Shown here: positions 48,801-58,448 of the stretch, piece after piece | Layout of the letters: every line of letters starts with the position of its first letter | Position numbering within the stretch: position 1 is the first letter of the stretch | NCBI GenBank assembly: GCA_963169105.1 | Contig: OY720633.1 | Coordinates: 159,231,780-159,295,779 of the forward strand | DNA length: 64,000 nucleotides | Direction of reading: 5' to 3' | From: Ceriagrion tenellum | Lineage: Eukaryota; Arthropoda; Insecta; Odonata; Coenagrionidae | Program-made: the position numbers and the translations under genes | The notes under the pieces: generated by a model | The model's input: the letters and a program-made list of their open reading frames with translations, nothing else | The model's database searches: none | What the model was told of the DNA's origin: nothing

Positions 48801-51800
48801 AAAACCCAGAACAAAAAAAAGAAAGAAATAATACCGAACCTCTATACCGCTCTGGCATCACGGACACGTGGCCAAGCATACTTTGCCCCAAAAGTAAACG
48901 AATTGGAACCACTGTTCTTTAAAAATCATTAACACGAGAAATTTAAAGCCAATTTCTGGGCACTTAACAGAAAAATTGCCAATAAACTATATACAACAAG
49001 GGACATCCCCAACCATCAGCCACATACCTCTCACCACACTCAGACAACAACATTCACTCACACACACTGGCTTAATTCGACGCACAATTTCGGGAAAGAT
49101 GTTGTTCCCTGGCAGTTCAGAGGCGGAAGAGGGCTCGCACACCACGATCTCTTCCCCTGCTTCGTTCTTCTCTCAGAGGGCAGCAGCAGCGATTAGCAGA
49201 CGATGCACTGCCCCAACAGCTGTGTGCGCCTCATCGGCGGGAGTTCCAATTGGGCGCACTGGTAGACTGCGCGCCATATACCGCCCGACATTACACCCAA
49301 GGTGGTCAGCCTTAGATGACAAGGACGGGTACATCCAGCCCACGGCCAGGGGTGACCAGCCCCTAAACCGCGGACCACCGGCTCGCCCATGAGTCCTGCG
49401 TTCTTCAATAAGCCATCACACACACCAAATACAAAACAAAACACACCGTAATTTTTTTTTTCTCGATGCATGTGGCTATTGGTTGGGTTCCACTTCCCAA
49501 TTGAAGAGGTAATTAACTAATGGTAAATTATATTCAATTTACACAAAAAAAACAGAGGTTCCACTTTACACTATTATCCTTAGAAACAACACAATAGAAA
49601 CCATTTAACAGACAATATAATCGAAATACATTATATAATTGAAAACAATATTATTGAAACAATATAAGGGAAATGATATAATTGAAAACAATATAATTGA
49701 AAAAAGTATAATGCAAACGACATAATTGAAAACAATATAATTGAAACAAGACAATTATTCAGATTGTCTTTTCCTTTAACCTCCCACCTGCTCCAGCCTC
49801 GTAACTGCCGGGAAACATCCTCCACCATTTGAGGGTTACAGCGTTAACTTTATTTTATTTGCTGTAGGCATAAAAAATTTGATAATTATTTGATGGGATC
49901 ATCAAAAAGTCTTATTTCACTGTAAATTGTAAATACTCTGTCTTATTTACAGTAATTTCTGGCGTGGATTTGAATTTTCCTTTGAGCTCCATAATTTACT
50001 ATCAAAATCAAGTTCACCTTGTTTCTTAATTATCCCCTTATAAGTTCTTTGACACATTGTTTTTGCCCTGTTCTCTGTCATGAGCTTAAAATGAAATGTA
50101 TATATGTATTAAGAATTAGGATCCATAAATATAAGACTTAGAAGACATTAAAACTTGCTCACAATGGTATTTATTTTTAGGGGAGAGGAGCTCAATGAAG
50201 GAGCATGTAAGTGGCCAGGAAGATCTGATGCAGGAAATACATGAGGAAAATGTAAAAAAATTGAAGTCTATGTCAGACGATGAGATAAAGCTGCAGCAGA
50301 GAGCATTACTAAGCCAGCTTAATCCACAACTCATTGAAATACTGAAGAATAGGCATGCCCAAAAGAGCATAGCTGCTACTGGTTCTGCCGTTGGTTTATC
50401 AGAAATAAAAGAAGGTACTGAGGAAAGTATTGAGGTTAAGGATGACCCAATGGATATTGATAATCAGACCTCTGTACTTGAAAGCAAAAATGAGGGTGAG
50501 ATGTGTAAGAATGAGAGGAAGATTCCAAAACATGATAGGGGTGATCGCATTGATATTGGCAGTGCCTCACATGACCAGCCTTTAAATAGTGGCTCTGAAA
50601 AAGAAAATGCTGATATTCGACCTGAAATGGACATTCCACCAGAACTTGAAGAAGGCATTGACAAGCATCGTTGGTTACACATGGATGTGAAAGAGACTGA
50701 AAAGTTGACTTGGATTGGAGAGATCCCTAAGCCAATGCCTGTTCAGCCTGGTACAGGCCATGTGGCACGCTTTGATTTTGAAGGTGGGTTTCCTGGTGAT
50801 TATACTTTTTATAGTAATTGTTATGCTATTGATTCTTTTCCATTGATTAACCTTTATCGTACTGGGTTTTTCTGTAGCCGGATGCCTTGCTGGCTGGGTT
50901 TTTTTAAAAATATCCATTCAAAGTGCCAAACGAACACACTTGGCACTCTAGGGGCACAATTTTTGTGCTGGAGAGACATGCTCAGAAGATAAAGGTTAGC
51001 CCTTTCAAGGAGGAACATTGGGCGCTTTTAAAAATATTGTAGCACACTTAAGTCTTGCCTTTTTTCAAAAATATTTTGGGTCTATTCATGCCTTTGGGAA
51101 GGGTTGTTGAGTATTTTAATGAATGATTTGACATCAGGCAAGGGAGTACCAAATACTCTTTCTTTAATAATAAAGCATAATTACCTGCTGTAACGATTAT
51201 ATCATATCAATGCTAAGATCATTAGTACACCCATGAACACTGCATGCAGTGTTGTTGAGTACATCCATGGCACCTCATGACTGTTGACTTCTTCTTGACT
51301 AGGCATGGTGAAGATTAAGTATTTTCTGTATTTCATTCAAGTGTTAGTCTATTTTGTTAGAGATTTTTTTTCACAGAGGGGGATTTGGCTGATATATGAA
51401 ATGGCAGAATGCATGGGTTCAAAAGATTGATTGTACATGTCTTTATTTTGCTCTGGGATTTGTTCGTTTCAGATTCTAGCAATAAAACTCATATGATGAA
51501 TTGCTTCAAACTCGATGTGGATTGTTTACATCATTACTACATTAGATAGCCTGTTCTGATCTTTAGGGAATGTGTAGAAGAAGGGTGAATGGGGAAAGGA
51601 AAGAAAATGAGGAAAATGATTATTAAAAATCTTATGTTGCCTTCAGGGATGATGATACCTAATTGTTAACATTTGAAAAGATTTGATGTTTTGATTTACA
51701 AAATTGAATCTTGATAATCCTGTTTTGGCTTCTACTTTTGAAAGGCCCATAGGGACCACATAAGGCATCTCACATGACAATGATGGATGATTCAAAATAA

Positions 51801-54800
51801 GTATGATATGTCAGAATGGATTTATCTTTGCCCATAAAGATCCATCATGAACAGAATACCCTAACTGCATCTGAGCTATAATTAATGACAATATTAGCCA
51901 ATTTATTTTCTAATTTTGAAGTTAAAATGATATTGATAATATAGTCTGCAAACTGTTACATTCTTCGAATAATTCTATAAGTTTATGGTAAAAGTTTATA
52001 ACTTGTAGAATGAATGCCTTGAATTTTTGAAAAAAATGCTGTTCTGGTATAGGTATTTGAAGTCACAGGTTTGCAAAATTTAGTATGCAAGCCTCTATTA
52101 ATCAAACATAATTTCAGGAATAATCCTCCCATACGATGCTGATCTACCTGTGACTAAGGCACTTCATCATCATGGATCTGAACCAGGGCGACCTGGTTAC
52201 ACTTTGGATGAGTTGTTGCTTCTGAGTCGCAGTTCTGTGGCACAGCAAAGAACACTTGCTCTTACTACTCTTGCAGCTATTCTTCAAACGGTAGGACTTT
52301 TAAAAATAACCATCCCTATCTTTCTTGAGGATAACTATTTCTAAATTTATTCAGTCAACATAGTCTAGAGGTTGTTGGTTTAAATATGTTGTGCGCATTA
52401 TTCAAATGTACTGTATTTTCTTTCTTTTTTTGGAAATTATGGTAGTTGTCCGAATATTATGCCCAACTATTCATATCTATTTTTTTATTCGTTATTTCTA
52501 TTAAGTTAAAAATTAAATATCGTTAAAAATTGATATCACAAAGTGAGTTTACGATGGTAATTGTCATTAAATACTGCTGAAAAGAGCTTAAAAACAAGAC
52601 CAAGATCTTGCTTCTACTACTTTTCATAACCTAGAAAAAGTTGTTTCATAAACTTGTTAATAACTTAATTATGGCACAAAAGAAAGAACTGAACGTTTAA
52701 AGATACATTTAAATATGTATTTCCCACACAATACTACAGGTTCATTATGATTAAACTTAAAGATTCTTCACTATTAAATGTCAAAGAGAGCGCTCCGTTT
52801 GAAAACTGCAAAAAACCGGCACTTTCTTTGTTCTCACCGGAATAAAAAATCGAGAGTGTAATGTAAAAATAATCGGTAACCACAATTAAACGTAAAATAA
52901 AACAAGCTAAAATTTGATGTAACTCACATTCATGTTGGTACCACGGCTCATTTTTAATCAGTGCCCAAACTCGAGTCTACATAATTTTGGCACCGACAGT
53001 AGGCATATGCCAGATTTAGGCTGCTACCAAAGTTGACTTGCCACAAAGTTGGGCTGTGAGAAATCTTAGTAACGTGCATAATCATTGTTCACTTCAAATA
53101 ATTAAAATGATGAGGTAATTTAAAAATCAAAAAGTGTGTCAATCCATCAAGAAGGCATTTATATCTGGTATTTAAAAATTTTTTGTCCCTGAAAAGAAAA
53201 ACACAAGCATAAAAACCATCCAAAGTTAGCTTTCCCGCATGGGCACTTTCAGCCACAATTGGAGTTTTTTTTCTGTGCCCATACGAGCACTTTTGTGGTT
53301 TAAAGTTTAACATACTTTCATACATCATGTTTTAACTCAAGTATACAATTTGCTTTCTAAATATGGCAGTTGGTGAAAATTAGCCTAAGTTATGAAGTAA
53401 TTTTTGTTTATGGTATATATGTTGTCCATGATATATGCTGATGCTTGATATTCATCAAATGAAATTTTTAGTTTTTGGTTAATATATTAATGTTATTTAA
53501 TGGATTATTTTTATTGCCTTAAATTATCTCTTCCAGGCCAAGCGAGGCTATTATGACTCCTGTTTGGATGAGCCCTTGCTTCCTCTTCTTGTGGAAAGGG
53601 ATATTCTGACTCTCTTTAGATTTTCTTTGGATGAAAACTCACATTTAAATCTTCTGCCTGCTGCTCTTGCTATTTCACAACTCATTGTTGATGAACCTGA
53701 TGAGGTAAAAAATTACAATCTCAAGACTTAATAGGCTGTAAACCACTGCTGGAAACACTTATACAGACGTCTCTGCACTTTTATTTTACAGCTTTGCTTT
53801 GTAACTGAAAGCAAACTTGTTTTCCCAGGCCTTTGAAATAAGGACTAAGATTTATAACTAGTGTTTTGACTTTTCTCTTGTCGCTTTCTATGTAATTATT
53901 TTGATCATGGAAGAAATGTAAATTAGTTGAAAATCAGGTGATCAGTTTGATGCAAACAATGTTATTTCTCAAAAATTTCTTTGCATTTATTCTTTAAGGA
54001 AATCCTTTGCTTCCATGTCAGATCATTATATATGTACGTGTGTATTGATATCCTGGTGAACATTTTCATGAACCCTTGCAATCCATTTACCACTGTGTCA
54101 TCAGTGGTATTGTAGTCCTGGGTGGGGACTGGAGGATAATGCAGGGAAAGGCAGAAGCTAGACCTGTAGGGGTATTTTCAGTCAAGGTATACAGTCTCCA
54201 TAATGACCTGTTTAGACTTTTAGGTGTGTATTTATTCATTAATAGATTTATTTATTTTGCTAAAGGGTGTTCCTTGAGTGTTGACATTTATATATGATTC
54301 ATCAAGTATCAGAACTGCTTGGAAGATGGTGTACTCTTTTTCTTTCGTATTAAAATTGTGTGGGAGATTTTTGAATCCCAGAGACATTCATGAAATTTAA
54401 TGCCAATGAAGAAAAATGTACTCTGACATGCTAAAAGTATGGAGTTGGAGCATGTCTTAAAGTTTTCCGGAAAACAGTTTTAACTTTAGTGAGACTATTT
54501 AGGAAAACTACGCAAGTTTGTTGGTAGATAAATAGTTCTCGGGTTTGGCACCGGGTAAGGCTGTTTAAGGCCAACGTTTCGATGAGAAACTCACTCATCG
54601 TCATCAGGGCTAAGACTGTTAGAGCCTTACCCGGTGCCAAACCCGAGAACTATTTATCTATAGTATTCGCCGGGAAAGCCTACGATCTTTTAAGTTTGTT
54701 GGTGTTGGTAAAAGTGACCATTATTCCTTGGACTTTGAAAGTTGGCACATTTCAGCAAAGTTTCCTTCCCAGCAGCACCCTCCACACCTTCCCTTTTTGC

Positions 54801-57800
54801 CATTCCATGCCTTGAGGGGCCACGAGCTTTTAAACAAGGCATACCCATGCTGCCTTCCCCTCTTCTTCACACATCATGTTGGTGGTTTTTTCTTGTTGTA
54901 GTTAATGTGTCATGAAATAATTTAACATTATAGTAGAAACTTGATGATATAAAGCACCAAAATGTGAAATTTTGATTAAACAAAGCAAAATTGTTGGCCT
55001 CAATGAAAAGCCTTCCCTAAGTGAATAGCATTATTTGAAAATGCAAAGTTTTGGAAGTACGAAATCTGGAAATTATGAACCTTGAGTCTAGTCAGGAAAA
55101 AATTGAATTTTTTACGAACTAAGACAAAAACTGTCTTGGCTAAACTCTTTTTACAGGTGTAGACACTTAACACACAAGAGTTGCTGGGCAACAATTCACT
55201 AGTTGGCTCATCTCAATGGTTAGGCTGCCTTAAGTTTTGGAAAAAGGTCCAATAATCAAATAATTTTAGTACATAATACATATATTCTTATTGTGAATTC
55301 TGATTCATGATTTGTAATAATAAATCACACCCAATCTTGCATGAAAGCCACATGCCAGCCCTTGAGCAGTGACTTATGGGATTAGTGTCAACTTCTGAAT
55401 TATAGATAAGTTTGCTGCCGTTTTGTTGGGAAGCTTTATTCTTTGTGAGGGATGCTTATGTGATTGATAGCTTGTCTCTTGCATCAACTTTTTGAGGCTT
55501 CCAATTTTATAAATGTCTAAATCTTTTTCACTAGGTATGCCTTGACCTCTTGCTTGGTCTACCCCACAGCCTTGAACAGCCTTGTCTTGCACCAAAGTCA
55601 CCGCCTAAAACTGATGATGAGACCAAAGATAACATCTTGGCTAGAGGAGATTTAGTTAAAGGATCTTTACAAATGGACCTTTTGCCTAGAATAAGGTAAT
55701 TTTGTTTGAATACTATTGTTTTACTTGGGGTGACAATCCAAAGGTAGTTTGAGTGAGATATTTATGTAATCATAATAGTGAACATACAAGTACATATATG
55801 AGAATATTTTTAAAATTTGAGGTACCACATGAAGAAAACACAGTGACATTAATGGTGCAAAAACTTCATTTTTGTGGCTTAAGTTTTCAGTAACTTAATC
55901 AGTACTTTTACATTTTTTAGGGTTTAACTTATTTCTTATTTGTTTCCTGTCATAAAATGAAAGCACCTTATAGAACTGGAAGTATTATGTAGATTTTATT
56001 AAAAACAGTGTAACACTAGCTTTTAAAAATAATGAAGAGGACATACTAAGTTCTCACTGTTTCATTGTTGATGCAGTCTCTACGTCATTACTTCCTTATT
56101 TTTCAAATAATGTCTCTCTAGAGCACTCAGCCTTCCTAAATCCCATGGAAAATATTTTTAAGGGAATATCTCTAAAAATAGTCTGGTGACTGATTTGGTA
56201 AAATAAATTTATTTGTAATTATTTTTTTGGTAAAATTTTTTTTGATTTGGTAAAATAAAAAAATGATATCTTTTTCTTCATAATAAGGTACATTTTGGAA
56301 GTACTGCGCCCTCCTCCAAAGGCAGTAATCTCACTTTTGGAGCTTCTTACTAGAATAGCCAGGCATTCAAAGGATGTAGCTGAAACTGTGGCCTCATTTC
56401 CGAGGCTTATGTCAACAATATTTTCTGAATTTCTTCCATCCAGATGGCATGCTTCTGGTAAGAAACAAAGTTTTATTCTGTATGAGTTATAATAGAATGG
56501 GAATAAACATGTATATAATTGAGGGGGAATGAATTGAGATATAAATCTGGTTAATTTGTAGTTAATCCCATTTATCTATTTGCCAAGTAATCACATGCAG
56601 GAGCTCAAGAGAAGTTACTTCCTATCACTCTACATCATGCTTTGTGGATTGGCAAAATCTCTGATATTTGTTTAGACTTATAACCAGTTTTAAAGAAACA
56701 AATGCTGTATGGTATTTCTATTTTGATAATTAAGATACTTTATGGACAAAAGATATGTTGGCTTGCTTGTCAACAAGGATCTCTCGTGGACTCTAATCAT
56801 TATGTCTGGCTCTAATGCTTCTTTACAAATTACTGTGTGTGTCTTGTATCTCCAATGTATTATTAATTTTAATTATAAAATATTTTTTGTAGCTAATAGA
56901 GAACAGCCGCTGGATATGCCCTCGGTTTATGGAGTGCCATTGGCAAAGGCTGTGAAATTGATGCGAGTGCTTGCTTGCAGTAGTCCAAGCTTTGCGTACA
57001 CTGCTGTAACCAAGTTTGGAATCATGAAATCCATATTGGCATATGTATCAATTGATCCAAGGTAATTGATGTCATTAGAGTTGACTTATTTCTTAACATT
57101 ATTTGTTGTTATGTTGATTTCTCTTATGTGCTTATCATTAGGAGTTAGGAACTTTGGATGGGTATAACTTCTGTCTATTATGGTTAAGCCAAAACCCTTA
57201 AGGTAGAACCTCTACCACAAGTACCTCCGATAACATACCTTGATATTTTTATATGTTGTAGAGAAATCATTTCTTTGTCAATCCGTGAAAAAATAATTAG
57301 GGGTAATCGGCCATTTAACGATGATTACAGGATTTGGATTTTACAGGATTACAGGATTTTGTGATTGCTAAATGCAAGGCATTTTACCATATGTTGGGTT
57401 ATATGTGGAATGCTGATCAAGTGCCACTGCATTTTAATATGCTCCCAATACAACAGTGATTATAAAAGATGCATCTTCTATGTTAATAAAAACAGCAGGC
57501 AATGAAAAACTCTGTGTGACGGCTCACCTTCACTGCCAATGATATAAAACTCTCTTCTCTAATTGCTTTAAATAATTAAGCAATTCCTAAAGTGCACATC
57601 ATGTGTGGTGTAATAGTGTGGATGAAAAAGGTTTTTTTTTAATCGAGGAGCTGATGCTCAAGTGGCTGGAAGGAGTATGGAACTGCAGACCTGGACAGTA
57701 ATCAAACCTTAGCAGGTGAAATTTGTTGAAATTGCCGTGAGAAAAATTTGTCCTGGACCAGGAATGGAACCACAAACCTTTGGTGTGCCAGACCAATATG

Positions 57801-58448
57801 CAGACCACTATGCTATCCAGGCTTCCTAATTCTTGTTACAATTTTGGTGGATGGTGATGCAATATGCTTTTTCTGATTTTTTTACCAATTGTTGGTGATA
57901 TATTATTGTAAATAGTTTGCAGTGAGACATCTCATTTGGGAAGTGATGACGAAAGAAATCTTGGTGAGAAATCTCAAGAGTAGAGCATAGATGATATTTT
58001 TAATGCTGTTACAAGGGTGAAATACAGTACCACTCAGAATACAGTATTCTTTATCATCCAATTACAATCATTGAAGCTATGGGAGAACATTTTCAATGAT
58101 AACTCATTATTTTCAATTAACCTTAATATTTAATAGCAGACTCTATGTATGCTTATTTCATCCTTTCTATGCCTACAATCCTTTTTCCCCAAAAGGGCCA
58201 CTCAAAAACCCAACCCTTCTTCTATTCGATATCATCTTATATTCGGATCATTACAGTATGTGTTGTTTTTAATGAATTTTTCGGCATTATTATCTGTGTA
58301 ACAAGTGTCCTAATTTACCTCTATTTGAATTTCCTTTTCTATCTAGTGAGTCTTCCCTGCCTAGGGGAGAAGCATTGACAATTGCCTTGGAAGGATATTA
58401 TTTATGGCAGATACTTCTTCGTTATGGACTGACTGCGGAAATGTTTTT
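42726..58448 (+). CDS. RPAP1: RNA polymerase II-associated protein 1, exons 1-11 (3' end outside window)
   Basis: RPAP1 is a nuclear/cytoplasmic factor that binds RNA polymerase II, aids its assembly and import, and links it to Mediator. Eleven exons with GT-AG borders join in compatible phases into 654 complete codons without a stop. Motifs in order: MYPRPKPEESEEDLL start (family starts M-x-x-R-P-K-P-x-E-S-E-x-D-L-L); KSIFARQLQAKR (about 107); RPAP1_N-type helix EIHEENVKKLKSMSDDEI (about 158-175) and LLSQLNPQLIEIL; RPAP1_C-type region from ARFDFEG (about 334) through KALHHHGSEPGRPGYTLDEL; then helical repeats. Human RPAP1 has about 1,400 residues, so roughly half is missing to the right. Introns are 114 bases to 4.8 kb; intron 11 exceeds 5.5 kb. 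Intron 1 and introns 8-9 hold nothing I recognise. Confidence 0.96.
43147..43212 (+). CDS. RPAP1: RPAP1 exon 2
   Basis: Preceded by ATATCGTTCCACAG and followed by GTGAGTGA. It encodes DDAVKPKPQLPTDNIVRDQI and then DF, leaving one base for the next exon. The phase agrees on both sides. Confidence 0.82.
43327..43451 (+). CDS. RPAP1: RPAP1 exon 3
   Basis: Acceptor ...CTATTCCAG, donor ATG|GTAATAAG. It encodes AGISDSLVIQERTV through PFVRDKM and ends in phase 0. It is a low-complexity, poorly conserved part of the protein. Confidence 0.8.
45595..46740 (-). pseudogene. LINE ORF1 and endonuclease fragment (CR1/Jockey-like)
   Basis: Minus-strand translation from about 46660 gives a coiled-coil ORF1 segment (KLEALVMELKSELAQLKNEQ) and REYRSRSIIVFSIDVSSANE. 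After a stop near 46327 it continues IDPSISTEIVAAHRLGKV, RLSGTVDPTMFFKSLN and ISERQYLAKVCDEL. From 45985 down to 45600 comes NCYYQNVRGLRSKIPSLRA, DIVVMSKTNLSGDISDIELG and FNIFRKDPDVI, the start of an apurinic-type endonuclease (Y-Q-N-V-R-G-L-R, with the usual T-E-T changed to S-K-T). The reverse transcriptase is absent, so it is a truncated, dead 5' piece, opposite to RPAP1. Confidence 0.82.
47853..48070 (+). mobile_element. piggyBac-type MITE, family B
   Basis: Ends CCTCCTCGGTCC and GGAACTGAGGAGG are near-exact inverted repeats flanked by TTAA at 47849-47852 and 48071-48074. It is 218 bases, non-coding, inside RPAP1 intron 3. Its end sequence differs from the MITE at 22680, so it belongs to another family. 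Confidence 0.88.
48253..48373 (+). CDS. RPAP1: RPAP1 exon 4
   Basis: Acceptor GTGAATTTCCAG, donor TTTG|GTAAGG. It encodes IKSSPGGKSIFARQLQAKRG..., which includes the conserved S-I-F-A-x-x-x-x-A-x-R segment of RPAP1. Ends in phase 1. Confidence 0.93.
48544..49840 (-). mobile_element. Likely solo LTR in RPAP1 intron 4
   Basis: The segment starts TGTCACGG and ends GGGTTACA, with a 4-base duplication GCGT on both sides (48540-48543, 49841-49844). TG...CA ends and 4-base duplications fit LTR retrotransposons of the Gypsy type. Read on the minus strand it runs TGTAACCCTC...CCGTGACA, with an AATAAA about 180 bases before the end (around 48724), so minus is the probable orientation. No gag/pol is present, and 1.3 kb is long for one LTR. 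Frames such as 48976-49392 + are not supported as genes. Confidence 0.55.
49617..49755. repeat. AT-rich tandem repeat inside the LTR
   Basis: Degenerate units of about 14-16 bases based on ACAATATAATTGAAA are repeated eight to nine times. It resembles a small minisatellite within the LTR-like element. Confidence 0.75.
50181..50783 (+). CDS. RPAP1: RPAP1 exon 5 (RPAP1_N domain)
   Basis: Acceptor TTATTTTTAG, donor GAAG|GTGGGT; 603 bases. It encodes the RPAP1_N-type helix (EIHEENVKKLKSMSDDEI), an acidic variable linker, then WLHMDVKETEKLTWIGEIP and the start of RPAP1_C (ARFDFEG). The reading frame continues past the donor for 70 codons, but that part is intron. Confidence 0.96.
50784..52117 (+). 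other. RPAP1 intron 5
   Basis: No transposon end, repeat or RNA gene recognised. AT-rich DNA. Confidence 0.6.
52118..52290 (+). CDS. RPAP1: RPAP1 exon 6 (RPAP1_C domain)
   Basis: Acceptor ATAATTTCAG, donor ACG|GTAGGA. It encodes GIILPYDADLPVTKALHHHG, EPGRPGYTLDELLLLSRSSV and AQQRTLALTTLAAIL, the most conserved block of the family. Confidence 0.97.
52291..53536 (+). other. RPAP1 intron 6
   Basis: AT-rich; no recognisable element. The minus frame 53089-53328 has no support. Confidence 0.6.
53537..53704 (+). CDS. RPAP1: RPAP1 exon 7
   Basis: Acceptor TCTCTTCCAG, donor GAG|GTAAAA. It encodes AKRGYYDSCLDEPLLPLLVE and ILTLFRFSLDENSHLNLLPA, corresponding to the family's L-L-F-L-L-R-F-S-L-D-D region. 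Phase 0 at both ends. Confidence 0.95.
54526..54691 (-). mobile_element. Fold-back insertion with hammerhead-like core (copy 2)
   Basis: Bounded by a direct repeat of 11-12 bases, AAGTTTGTTGG(T), at 54514-54525 and 54692-54703. It contains a perfect 38-base inverted repeat (54525-54562 and 54623-54660). On the minus strand the loop reads CTGATGA, an unpaired C, a 6-base stem GATGAG/CTCATC with a 7-base loop, GAAAC, GTTG, GCC. The box order and the extra base before the stem repeat those of copy 1 at 5650. Here CTGATGA is intact, but the cleavage triplet, expected GTC, is GCC, so activity is doubtful. It lies in RPAP1 intron 7, antisense to the gene; the rest of that intron (53705-55534) holds nothing else certain. 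Confidence 0.62.
55535..55695 (+). CDS. RPAP1: RPAP1 exon 8
   Basis: Acceptor TTTTTCACTAG, donor ATAAG|GTAATT. It encodes VCLDLLLGLPHSLEQ, a polar linker, then ARGDLVKGSLQMDLLPRIR, the counterpart of the family D-V-I-K-G-L-L-x-x-x-L-L-P-R-L-R segment. Confidence 0.94.
56288..56457 (+). CDS. RPAP1: RPAP1 exon 9
   Basis: Acceptor TTCATAATAAG, donor TCTG|GTAAGA. It encodes YILEVLRPPPKAVISLLELL, RIARHSKDVAETVASFPRLM and IFSEFLPSRWHAS, close to the family pattern R-L-A-R-H-S and E-F-L-P-x-x-W. Confidence 0.95.
56893..57061 (+). CDS. RPAP1: RPAP1 exon 10
   Basis: Acceptor TATTTTTTGTAG, donor CCAAG|GTAATT. It encodes GVPLAKAVKLMRVLACSSPS, matching the family V-P-x-x-x-A-M-K-L-L-R-V-L-A-S. Ends in phase 2. 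Confidence 0.95.
57631..57826 (-). mobile_element. tRNA-derived SINE
   Basis: Read on the minus strand, it starts GGAAGCCTGGATAGCATAGT. The A box is TAGCATAGTGG (about 57803-57813) and a B box-like GGTTCCATTCC lies at about 57760-57770. A 3' A-run (57631-57640) closes it. Length is about 196 bases. It sits in RPAP1 intron 10, antisense to the gene. No clear target duplication was found. The 69-codon frame over it is an artefact. Confidence 0.72.
58347..58448 (+). CDS. RPAP1: RPAP1 exon 11 (last one found)
   Basis: Acceptor TTTTCTATCTAG, donor TTTTT|GTAAGT. It encodes SESSLPRGEALTIALEGYYL and WQILLRYGLTAEMF, the counterpart of the family A-L-x-L-W-x-x-x-x-x-Y-G segment. Ends in phase 2; the next exon was not found before 64000. 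Confidence 0.92.

Noticed and set aside
48976..49392. 138-codon plus frame in intron 4
   Set aside because: It is inside the LTR-like element, with an antisense overlapping frame and no domain.
49617..49755. CRISPR-like array
   Set aside because: Units are short, contiguous and degenerate with no spacers; an AT-rich minisatellite in a eukaryotic context.
50784..50992. Extension of the RPAP1 exon 5 frame to 50992
   Set aside because: Similarity ends at FDFEG and a donor GTGGGT follows; the next exon continues the conserved protein in the right phase.
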